Shown: piece after piece, positions 10,621 through 19,000 of the stretch
Layout of the letters: the number at the start of each line of letters is the position of its first letter
How positions within the stretch are numbered: position 1 is the stretch's first letter
Origin: Isochrysis galbana
Taxonomy: Eukaryota > Haptophyta > Isochrysidales > Isochrysidaceae
Direction: 5' to 3'
Length of the DNA stretch: 64,000 nt
Assembly (NCBI GenBank): GCA_018136815.1
Contig: CM030936.1
Span: 3,858,474-3,922,473, forward strand
Position numbers and translations under genes: made by a program
The notes under the pieces: model-generated
Seen by the model: only the letters and a program-made list of their open reading frames with translations
What the model was told of the DNA's origin: nothing
Databases searched by the model: none

Positions 10621-10917
10621 ACCACTTTCCCCCACTCCCCTTGGCGCAAGACGAAACTTTTTGAAAGTTGTTTGAAAGTCATCCTGAAGTTTGCTGAGGA
10701 CAGAGCCGTCCCAAAACACACCGGTAGACCAAGGACTAGGGTTGAAATTCTCGCCGCCCTACTACACTCGCCGCGCAACCTAGCACTTCGGACCCTTACA
10801 CGTGTTGTGGAATTCCAGACGACATGTGCACCTGCTCATGGAATTAACGGAATTTTGGAACAGACATGTTGCGCGGACCGCACTGCTCGTCGCCTTATAT
10901 TCAACTTCCATTCGGCA
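10621..10917. other. 3' flank of the lumen protein gene, nothing recognised
   Basis: Open frames occur but lack codon structure or family signatures. Includes the 3' UTR of the minus-strand gene that ends at 10918. Confidence 0.3.
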
Positions 10918-11506
10918 TCACCTAGCCGAATCTCCTCCATTGGCCGTTGGCAATTCCACCCCCACACTGCGGGCCACGTCATCGAGAGCTGCACGTGCTG
11001 CGAGAGCTTCCTTCTTGGCGTCATTAGCGTAAGCGGCAGCCTTTGCGGCGCCCTCATATTTCGTTGCGCCGGTGACAAGAAAGAGATAAGTGAGCCTGTG
11101 GCGGTGCACGCAGGCTGATAAGCGGTGTGTGCTTCGCTGGGGCAGGGCACCAGTAAGGGGAAGCGCACATTGCGTTCTTGTGCTTGGTGAAGCTGGCTCC
11201 AGCGGAGCCGGCACCGAGGCGCTTGAGCGCATCCTCCTGCAGCATATTGGCAGATGTTTGTAGCGCGCCTTGCCTGCCCAGCTGGATGAGGGCGATCTCG
11301 GTGTCCCACTGCGCAAGCGCTGCATCCAGCTGGCGCGCAGCGGCCACCACGGCCATCGTGTCACCCAGCTCCTGCTCGGTGGCGAGGACTGGGCGTGGTG
11401 AGAGCGCGGTACTACCGAGTGCAATGGCCGCCCGCCGCGAGAGGCGCACTGCCGCCGCGAGAGGCATGGCGGCCGCGAGGAGTACGAGAAGCAGCGCGGC
11501 GCGCAT
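10918..11506 (-). CDS. Small plastid thylakoid-lumen-targeted protein (PsbQ-like?)
   Basis: Two exons, 11506-11169 and 11095-10918, with a 73-nt GT-AG intron (11096-11168), give 171 aa. Residues 1-20 are a signal peptide (RAALLLVLLAAAMPLAAA), residues 21-42 carry a twin-arginine and hydrophobic segment ending in an AxA-like VLA site (RLSRRAAIALGSTALSPRPV). This tripartite layout is known for lumen proteins of secondary plastids. The mature ~128 aa is helical (ELGDTMAVVAAARQLDAALA ... AALDDVARSVGVEL), resembling small four-helix photosystem II extrinsic proteins such as PsbQ or Psb31, but no diagnostic motif was seen. Targeting is well supported; function is a guess. The Met at 11506 is preferred because it opens the signal peptide. 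Confidence 0.7.
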
Positions 11507-12022
11507 CTCGCGAGGAGCGCGCGCGGCTCTCTTCTCCGTCTCCCGAAAGAGCGAAGATATTATTCGCACTGTGCCCCTTGTCTTTACTCTATAAAGTACT
11601 AGGAGTACCTTCCATCCCGGGCATAGAGCTCTACTCTAGAGGAGGAGATAAGGATAAGAGAGAAGTAGAGCTCTACTACTCTAGTAAAGTAAGTAGTAAC
11701 TCAGTGACTCTCTTCCCGGAAGATTCCATTGCTTTTCTCGTGCGTCAACAGGGTATATTCTTAGATTCATTGTGTTGTGTGGCCGGTCGGTCTGACGAAG
11801 AAGAGGAGATGACGATCCGGCCCCTGTGAATGGATATCGTGGTGTGAATTGGGTGCATAGTATTAGCAGAGTATGGTTGCGCCTACACAGAGGACTGGGT
11901 CGCGGGTACGAGGGCCGACCGCAGCCGTTCGGCCACTGAGACAGCTGGCCGGCCAGAACGTGCGGCGGTGTCGGTGTCGCTGCGAGCGTCGTCCCTCACA
12001 CCACGGAGGCAGCCCACACGCA
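11507..12022. other. Region between divergent genes
   Basis: Divergent intergenic space for the lumen protein (-) and the Mpv17 gene (+). Contains a perfect palindrome AGTAGAGCTCTACT (11664-11677) and a CTCTATAAAG stretch (~11589) that could be TATA-like for the minus gene. Nothing firm. Confidence 0.3.
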
Positions 12023-12538
12023 ATGCGCGCGCTGCGCAGCGCAGCGACCGCTGGCGTGATCGGCGCTGCGGGCGATTGGCTGATGCAGTGGAGGGAGGGA
12101 GTCCAAGCCGCGGGCGAGCTGAACCTGGAGCGCACTTCGAGGCTTGTGGCCTATCGCTCCCTGCATGCGCCGTGTGTCGAGCTCGGTTGGGGCTTCTTTG
12201 ACCGCCGTCTTTCCAGCGTCGTGGGCCTGCCGGGAGTGATCGCACGCGTGCTGTGTGACCAGCTCATCTTGGCCCCACCGTCTATTGCCGTCTTCTTCCT
12301 TTCTCAGGGTGCGATGGAAGGGCTGCCGTGGACTGCGTGTGTTGCACGGACTCGTGCCTCGTTCTGGCCGACGTACGGTGTGTGCTTTCCGTTTTGGTGC
12401 TGCTGCCACATGTTGACATTTTCTGTGATACCCGCCGACTTGCGCATTGCATATGCTTCGTGTTGCGGAGTTTTGTGGAATGCCATTATCTCCGGGCACA
12501 ACCAGCAAGCTGTGTTGAGAGAAGGCGGTCACCAATAA
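12023..12538 (+). CDS. Mpv17/PMP22 family membrane protein
   Basis: 171 aa from the ATG at 12023. Shows the family layout: an N-terminal GVIGAAGDWLMQ helix, then RLVAYRSLHAPCVELGWGFF, DQLILAPPSIAVFFLSQGAM (the conserved DQ..xxP block), FWPTYGVCFPFW and a closing LRIAYASCCGVLWNAIISGHN (the W-N-x-x-S block). Such proteins have four membrane spans and sit in inner mitochondrial, peroxisomal or plastid membranes; transport roles are suggested but unsettled. An in-frame extension upstream to 11873 adds Arg-rich sequence without family similarity, so the internal ATG is preferred. No intron seen. Confidence 0.85.
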   Translation: MRALRSAATAGVIGAAGDWLMQWREGVQAAGELNLERTSRLVAYRSLHAPCVELGWGFFDRRLSSVVGLPGVIARVLCDQLILAPPSIAVFFLSQGAMEGLPWTACVARTRASFWPTYGVCFPFWCCCHMLTFSVIPADLRIAYASCCGVLWNAIISGHNQQAVLREGGHQ

Positions 12539-12850
12539 CACTCGTTGTACATGTACTAGCACGCCGAGTCCTACAAAAGACTCTGACTTCACGGCCGCAG
12601 GACATGAAACCCTCTAGGAATTTGTGTGAATAAAAATATAATTAGACGTAGCTAGCTCTAGCTCTAGCTAGCTAGCTACAACTACTAAACATAATTTTAC
12701 TACTAAATACGACAAATAATATCCCCAATCCCCCCGCCGACGTGCGCGTTGCCAGCCGCGCGGCCGCATAAGTATTATTCTTGCTGTGCCGCTCTGCAGG
12801 TCCCTGTGCGTTCCGTGATAAGGATATGTAAGTGTGGAGAGTGTTGAAGT
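12539..12850. other. Intergenic with AGCTAG microsatellite
   Basis: 3' flank of the Mpv17 gene; AT-rich with GCTAGCTCTAGCTCTAGCTA repeats (12645-12680). A similar AGCTAG/GGGCTAG cluster recurs at 13618-13680. Confidence 0.4.
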
Positions 12851-13239
12851 GAGTGTGGTGCCGTGTCATCAATCATCAGACTGTCGGACTCTATTTGTTC
12901 TGCCGTCTGTCGTTCTTCGTTCGTCGCTCTCGCTCTCGTTCTCGTTCTCGTTCCCGTTCTCGTCCCACGTTCTCAACACTCCATCAGTACGAAAACACCC
13001 CCTCAGCCTCAGCCTCACTCAGCCTCAGCCTATCCATTTCGAATCAAATCGCCCAGTCATGTCCCGCTCCGTCCTCGCGCTCGCCCTCGCCCAAGCCCGT
13101 CCTCCCGCCTTCCTCTGCTGAGGAGGTGGTCCAGCCCGCCCTTCTATCACTCCCGGTCATTTCCGCCGCGCCTCCCGCCGATCGTTCCCCTTCCGTCTCA
13201 TCGTCGTATATCGAATATCGAGCCAGTGGCCATGCGTCA

Positions 13240-13600
13240 ATGCGTCATGCTCGATCCGTCAGACGTGCCTAAGGGGAGATACGAAGAGGTCGCCAGTTAA
13301 ACTTGATTGCACCCAAAATCATGTAAAGAAAACGTGGGGGAGATAGCAAATTCAACCTATTTGCGAGAGCGCCTGGGACCTGGATGGAAGAAAAAGGTGG
13401 GGAAACTTCCCTTCTCTTCGAGAGGAAGAGAGAGGAGAGAGGGCGCTCCAGCGCTCCACAACTCCACAACCCAAGATCCTAGACGTTAGACGTCCACACG
13501 AAGCTTTTGACCAAGAACAAGAGAAAGCAGAGAATTATAACGATAAATGCCGAACGACGAAAGAGAAGAGAGAAGCCTAACGAGTGTCGATTCGCGAATG
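13240..13600 (+). repeat. Interspersed repeat R4, copy 1
   Basis: Same strand and order as 49935-50235: GTGCCTAAGGGGAG, AACCTATTTGCGAG, GGTGGGGAAACTTCCCTTCT, CACAACCCAAGATCCTA, CGAAGCTTTTG and GTCGATTCGCGAATGCGACA. Perhaps 80% identical by eye. Contains the palindrome GGGGAAACTTCCC-like core. No protein match recognised. Confidence 0.7.
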
Positions 13601-13948
13601 CGACACTGGCCCTAGTCAGGCTAGAGGCTAGCTCTAGCTATAGCTAGGGCTAGGGGCTAGGGCCCCTAGTAGGGCTAGCTGGGAGGCTGTTGCGCCATGG
13701 GCGGCAGGGGGAGGGGTTGTTGGGCGTGTTGTCCTTGTCCTCGAAGCAGCGCTGCTTGTGAGTCTGAGGAGCGCCCCCACAGCCTCTTCTTCTCGCTGCA
13801 GATCGCCGTCCCTTAGGGGTCTCTTCACAGCACACCGCCTATTCATAGCCTATGTATTCCTCTTCCAGAGTAGACAATCCCTCTCTCCCCCTGAATCCCT
13901 CCCGCTCCCGCTCGCGCCTGTTCCCCTCCCCCCCCCTCCCTCCCTTCA

Positions 13949-14812
13949 ATGATCGGCGGCGAGGAAGCGAACAACGACGAGATGCTCGCGGACGCGGGCT
14001 CGATTCGCGCGGCCCTACTTGGGCTCGCGTCTCATGCTTCGCCTCCGCTCAGCCAGTTGCGCGCCACGCTGCTCGAGCGAGCGCCACGGAGCTGGTCGCT
14101 CGAGGTGCGAGCCTCGCAGATTGACGGCGCAGGAGACGGCCTCTTCCTCTGTGGAGAATGCGAAGCTGGGACGCTCGTTGCGCTTTATCCGGGGACTGCC
14201 TACCATCTTGAAGATCTACATGTCATGGCTCGCCTGGTCCTCGAGGGTAACTCGTATGTCCTCGGCCGTAGGGATGGGGTGCTCATCGATGGCAGGCCGA
14301 GCGGGCTGTCGAGACAGATCTTTGAGACTGCAATCGCGAGGGAACGGGCATCCAAGCTTGGCGCGCGCGCCCAAGGCAATGCGGCTGTGGATTCGAGAGT
14401 TATCTGCCAAAACGCGATTTGGGAAAGCCTGAGCTGGCCGATCCACCCTCTAGCTGCTGGGCATATGGCTAACCATCCACCCAAGGGACACTCACCAAAC
14501 GTGACAACGTTCGCTATCGACTTGGCAATGGGCGAAGAAGAGGATCTTCAGGTCCTCCTACCATTTGCATCATTCCGCCCACCCGCAGACGGCGAGGCAA
14601 TCAAACAGGGCGTCGCTTTGGTCGCTACGCGACATTTGGAAGATGAGGAGATCTTGCTTGATTACAAGCTCCGATTGGATGGCCCACTAGAGCCTTGGTA
14701 CGTGCCGTGTGTCGACGCGGATCTTGGTGGCCAGGGAGAAGTGGGCTGTGGTGATCGTATGGTGGAGTCCACACTGAAAGCGTCTGATCCCAAACTACCA
14801 CCGTTTGCATGA
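13949..14812 (+). CDS. SET-domain protein, SETD9-like
   Basis: 287 aa, single exon. A C/T-rich leader (13870-13948) runs into the ATG. Blocks in order: LEVRASQIDGAGDGLFL (SET N-terminal strand), VALYPGTAYHLED, RDGVLIDGRPSGLS, an insert, HMANHPPKGHSPNVTTFAID (the N-H block of the SET pseudoknot with NHP in place of NHS), and LVATRHLEDEEILLDYKL (the final E-x-x-x-D-Y block). The combination of a PGT-x-Y block and a DGVLIDG block is what I associate with SETD9-type proteins rather than histone-tail SET enzymes. Substrate unknown. The short C-terminal tail lacks a Cys-rich post-SET motif. Confidence 0.8.
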   Translation: MIGGEEANNDEMLADAGSIRAALLGLASHASPPLSQLRATLLERAPRSWSLEVRASQIDGAGDGLFLCGECEAGTLVALYPGTAYHLEDLHVMARLVLEGNSYVLGRRDGVLIDGRPSGLSRQIFETAIARERASKLGARAQGNAAVDSRVICQNAIWESLSWPIHPLAAGHMANHPPKGHSPNVTTFAIDLAMGEEEDLQVLLPFASFRPPADGEAIKQGVALVATRHLEDEEILLDYKLRLDGPLEPWYVPCVDADLGGQGEVGCGDRMVESTLKASDPKLPPFA

Positions 14813-15159
14813 CAAAGCGCGATCGTGAGGGGTCTTACGTTCATGATCACAATCACAAAATCACTGCCACTTGCTTCTTGCATGCTGCTGATGTGCAAGC
14901 TATCATCTACAATTTTTATTTTAAGAAAAATTTTATTGGTCGCGGTGTGACAAGGGGACGGGACTAGCACTCACTCAAGTCAGGATTTCCTGCTGCGGCA
15001 AGCGCAGGCACCCTTCCCCCCTTTATCTTTATTTAGGCTGCCACCCAGCTCTTCACCAGCTTTCGCTACCGGCACGCTAGCCGGAACACCCCTCCTTTGA
15101 GGCGCTGGCCTTTTGCGGGGCACACCAGCGCCAGGGAAGGGACACCACGGGCTCCTTTC
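14813..15159. other. 3' flank of the SET gene
   Basis: AT-richer stretch (14880-14940) then GC-rich sequence up to the gap. No feature supported. Confidence 0.3.
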
Positions 15160-15259
15160 NNNNNNNNNNNNNNNNNNNNNNNNNNNNNNNNNNNNNNNNN
15201 NNNNNNNNNNNNNNNNNNNNNNNNNNNNNNNNNNNNNNNNNNNNNNNNNNNNNNNNNNN
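15160..15259. other. Assembly gap (100 N)
   Basis: Exactly 100 Ns, a conventional placeholder for unknown length. Order and distance across it are not guaranteed. Confidence 0.99.
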
Positions 15260-15309
15260 CCGTCTCTCACGCCCTTGGTCGAAGCAGTAGCTAGCAAGGC
15301 CGGAAGCCG

Positions 15310-15565
15310 GAAGGTCGGTCACCGTCACTCACACTCTCACGCTTTTTAACTACTTGCTACTACTATTTTGCGCCACCCCTCCTGGGTGTCCAAGGATTCC
15401 CTAGCTAGGGACCCCCCTTACCTGCCCCCCCATATCCCTCCCCCCGTCCCCGCGATCCCCCTCTACCCCACGAAAATCCATGGCGTCGGTGAGTCGGGGG
15501 AGTGACTCCCCCGCCTTGCGCCTTGTCTGGCCCATGGAAGTCTATTTTGGGAGAATGGGAGGATC
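15310..15565 (+). repeat. Interspersed repeat R8, copy 2
   Basis: Inverted relative to 10427-10620 and highly similar in the C-rich core. The 15310-15330 end (GGTCGGTCACCGTCACTCAC) is a diverged form of the AGCCCGGTCACTCACT terminus. Confidence 0.65.
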
Positions 15566-15899
15566 GCGCACGTGGGTGAATCAAAGCAGTGAATGTCGGG
15601 CGTCGGGCGAATCCCCACAGCAGCCATGTGCTGAAATGCGGAGGTTCCGCGTCGGCCGATCGCCGGCTGTCGGCCTTGCAATGGCTGTCAGCTGGGTCGC
15701 GTGTCGCATCCGCGATCGACCCTCTATGTCCGCGATTGACCGGCCGACCCGCGCTCTTTTCATGCTTGAGAATGAGAACAGGAGCTGGCCGGCCATCTTG
15801 ATAAGGTAGGAGCTGCACCTCGACGGAGTTCCCGTTCTCGTCGAACTCAAAGGCGTCGAGGAAGTACGACTTGTTGCGAGTTTCTTCTTCCCACTTCAT

Positions 15900-16030
15900 C
15901 GTCACCTTGGTGCCAGGCCAGTACACTCCAGTACAAAGTAGGGTAGACATCCTTGTCGCACCTGGGTGACCAAGGTGGTCATGGTAGGCGCGGAGGTACG
16001 TGTGTGCTCTCCGTAGGAGATTGATGGTTG
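15900..16030 (-). pseudogene. LTR retroelement integrase zinc-binding relic
   Basis: Minus-strand frame includes LRRAHTYLRAYHDHLGHPG then a VYWPG end, resembling the H-x3-H...YWPG segment of Ty3/gypsy integrase zinc-binding domains. The second half of the finger and the catalytic core are absent. Family assignment is tentative. Confidence 0.4.
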
Positions 16031-16179
16031 TGAAGTGCCCTCCCATGTTGGGTGCACTGATGGTAGAGGTTTCCACCATGGGGAGGGCAGCTGAGCTGCC
16101 CTCCCACATGAGGTGCTCTTGGGGTGGGGGGGTTTCCCACTGTTGGAGGGGGTCTCCAAGACCCCCTGCATGCTACGCA

Positions 16180-16402
16180 CTACGCAGAGCCATGGTGGCA
16201 ACCTGTTCGGTGCCAGTGCTCGCCACCCCGCGCGCTTGCGCGGGTGTGGTTTGGATGGGCTGGATGGGCTTTGAGAGGGCTTTCTGACGAGCCGCCTCGG
16301 GCGGCATGGGGCGTCTCAGGTGGGGCGCGGTGGCGAGGTAGGGTCGCCTGGGGCTCGGGAGCGGTCGCGGCACGCTCCATAGGTCAAACTATAACAATAG
16401 TT
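16180..16402 (-). pseudogene. LINE ORF1 5' fragment, inverted
   Basis: Minus ATG at 16380 reads MERAATAPEPQATLPRH, matching MERAPTAPLSQ at 37456. Preceded by the hairpin AACTAT-TGTT-ATAGTT (16387-16402). Open for 66 codons then lost. Abuts the left arm of the inverted-repeat element. Confidence 0.65.
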
Positions 16403-16950
16403 TTTTTCGTCTTTCGTCAATATTTGTTTACGTTTTGTTATGGGGGCCCAAGGGGGAGGTCTGGGTCCCAATGGGGCCCGGATATGTGTTAGTTGGGTGT
16501 ATTGGGAACTTTCTACCGAAAAAATCCTGAAATTTCCTTAACCGTGAGATGGTCATTTTTTCACGCCTAATAAAAAAACCCTGTTTGACCGCCCTAATGG
16601 TCATTTTTAAACCTATCCCCAATGAAAAACCTGTTTAACCGCCCTATAACAAAGTTATTCAGCTTCTTTAATCTTCAATAACGCAATCTGCTACCCTATA
16701 TCCTCTCTGTGGGACTTTGTTGATGACCCCCTGGCCCCTGGTGCCTGGTGAGCAACGCGCTCTTTCTTGTTGTGCAAGGGCAAGGGGTTTTTTTGTACGT
16801 AGAACACCCACGCCCACCCCCAAATATCCACCAAGTATCAAGTATCCAGAGCACCCATGGAAATATCCAGAGATAGCTAGCTAGTCCTGCCAAGATTCGC
16901 CCAAATATCTAGTGAATGTATCCAGATATTTCTGTCGAGGCCTAGCCTGG

Positions 16951-17116
16951 GACCAAAGTAAGAACACGGGGGATAAAAAAATGCCAATCTCATGCAAAGG
17001 AGGGACCAAAGTAAGAACACGGGGGATAAAAAAATGATGCAAATCTCATGCAAAGGAAAAGCAAAAGGTCATGCAAAGGAAAAGCAAAAGGTCATGCAAA
17101 GGAAAAGCAAAAGGGC
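16951..17116. repeat. Tandem repeats abutting the 5S gene
   Basis: Two ~52-bp units (GGGACCAAAGTAAGAACACG) at 16951 and 17003, then three 23-bp units (ATGCAAAGGAAAAGCAAAAG) from 17048. On the minus strand these give repeated TTTT runs just downstream of the 5S 3' end. Confidence 0.85.
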
Positions 17117-17119
17117 AAA

Positions 17120-17236
17120 ATATGCAGCACCCAGCCTTCCCGCGTGGTCCCCCACCGCAGTACTACCTGGGCTCGACCCTGCTTAACTGCGCTGTTCGGA
17201 TGGGAAGCGGTGACCCAGGGTGAAATGGCCGCATAT
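17120..17236 (-). rRNA. 5S ribosomal RNA
   Basis: About 117 nt on the minus strand. Closing helix I pairs the 5' ATATGCGGC with the 3' GCTGCATAT. In order: CACCGCTTCCCATCCGAACA (loop B/helix III), GCGCAGTTAAGC (A box start), GGTCGAGCCCAGGTAGTACT (intermediate element) and GGTGGGGGACCACGCGGGAA (C box), all matching eukaryotic 5S consensus blocks. T-runs (ATATTTT, then CCCTTTT) follow the 3' end as Pol III terminators. It is a single copy located inside an inverted-repeat element; functionality is likely from the intact boxes but unproven. Confidence 0.9.
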
Positions 17237-17239
17237 ATT

Positions 17240-17815
17240 CCCGAATTCAGGTTCAGTCATATATATTACTTGATGAAATTGCTCCCTACGTCGGCGCCCT
17301 CTTTTCGGAGGTGCAGTTTTATTTTGATTTTGTGTTGCGTTCCATAATATAGGGTGCAGACCTTCTTCTCAAGTGGGTGCAACCTGAGGTTCGGGATTTT
17401 TGTCCGGCACTCTCCAATTTGGCATGTAACTATATTAGCTGTATCTATATAGTATCTAGTATTATCTATATCTATGTCACCCCCCAGGAGTGTTGTATTC
17501 CTGCCCATCTGAAGGCTGTAGGCATGAATGTTCGTGTAAGGTACGCGCTCACAATTACAATTGAACAGTTCCCCGTGTTGCCACTGACGCACAAGACACA
17601 CAGATTCGGATTCCCCATGGTCTCAAGTCCAGGTTCCAGGTTTGCGGATTTTGGTCTCGAAAGTCGCGTTCCGTCAAACGAGGGCCAGGTTATTTTTTTT
17701 TTTCACCCAGAGGTGCATGTTTTCTTTTTCAACCAGTCTCCAGGGTATTATTATTACAAAGATGAGTACAAAGCTAATCACGACATACAAGGACGCGGCG
17801 CGTGAGCATAGGCCA
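17240..17815. other. Interior of the inverted-repeat element, no gene seen
   Basis: AT-rich, with TATATA-type stretches around 17240-17480. Open frames occur on both strands but none shows family features. Confidence 0.3.
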
Positions 17816-18129
17816 ACTCCTAGGGCGGTCAAACAGTGTTTTTTTATTAGGGGTGAAAAAATGACCATCTCAGAATTGAGGAAATTTGAGGATTTTTTTT
17901 CGGGAGAAAGTTCCCAATACACCCAAATAGCACATATCCGGGGCCTATTAGGACCCGGACCCCGCCCTTGGGCCCCCACAACCCACAACAAACGGACAAA
18001 AAATTCCGTCCTAGAAACTAGGACCACGTCCTAGAAAATTCTTGGATTTCTAGGACTCTGCCGATCATGCCTCCATTATAGCCTATGGTGAGCTTATGAG
18101 ACATCCCATCACCTGAAGCAAACCATCTC

Positions 18130-18382
18130 CACATCCCATTCAACCTTAGCTCTCCCCATGACCAACTCTGCGGAGCTTGTCTTTGCTTACTTTTGCTACC
18201 ACATTCAGCATGCGGTGCTGCACTCGGGCGTCCGCTCGCACCAGAGGAGTTTTATTTTAGACCTTTTGGAGCAGTAGGCTGGCGGATTGGACACTTAGAT
18301 GACAAAACCAAGCTTGGTGGTCACTGAAGGTCTCAAAGAGGGCAGTCAAAGCAACATTTCATCTCCTGGGGACCATGGGTAG
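18130..18382 (+). repeat. Repeat R7, left part (target of copia insertion)
   Basis: Matches the reverse complement of 60165-60590: CTCTCCCCATGACCAACTCT, CATTCAGC, GCGGTGCTGCACTCGG, AAGGTCTCAAAGAGGGCA, TTTCATCTCCTGGGGACCAT. It resumes at 25906 after the copia element. Confidence 0.8.
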
Positions 18383-18387
18383 AAGAG

Positions 18388-19000
18388 TATCACAGAGTGC
18401 CGTCATCTGCCAACACAACCCATTGGTCCTTACCGATAGAATCGTCTTTACCGATAACTTTGTCTGCCAGATTCCTTTTCATCAAGTCATCAGCCTCTTT
18501 CATCATGTGCACCACCTTCTGGACTCTTCTCTACATTATCATCTGCAGTTGATGCACATCGAGTTCTTAGGGTTCCCGAGTCATTTGCACATCGACTTCT
18601 AGACCTCGCCTTCATCTTGGGGATCTCAGCTCACTCTAGATCGACTTAGTGCACCTAAGGAATCTCACCTTCATCAACACTCACGACGCTTCATCGGCTC
18701 ATACTAAGGCAATACTCGCCGATTCCCTAAATCCTTGATTCCATCTTTGTTCCCTCGCACGCCTTCCTGTTTGTCTCAGAGTATCATCCAAAGAACCGTG
18801 GTGGGGTATATGTAAGGGTTTGTGCGAAAGTGATTATTGTAGAATCACCGTGCCCCAGGGGTATCTTGGTGAGTTCCCCAGTGCCCCCAGGTGTCCCAGG
18901 TTCTGACCCTCACCCCTGTAGCACTGTCTCTCTCACTGTCTGTCATGACCTTACTGCTTTTTGTTGCCGCCCTGGCTGCTCCCTGGCAGCCAGTGCGATA
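18388..19000 (+). repeat. Copia 5' LTR
   Basis: 613 bp, begins TATCACAGAGTGCCG and ends CAGTGCGATA. Bounded by target duplication AAGAG on the left and the primer-binding site on the right. Confidence 0.95.

Larger units (their letters stand above)
16432..17996. mobile_element. Putative DNA element with ~175-bp inverted arms
   Basis: Left arm 16432-16605 and right arm 17818-17996 are inverted copies (roughly 85% by eye): GGATATGTG, TTGGGTGTATTGGGAACTTT, GAGATGGTCATTTTTTCAC and CTGTTTGACCGCCCTA all recur. The 1.2 kb between them holds tandem repeats and a 5S rRNA gene but no transposase. Target duplication not resolved. Confidence 0.6.

Noticed and set aside
16951-17116. CRISPR-like array
   Set aside because: Simple tandem units without unique spacers, in a eukaryotic context.
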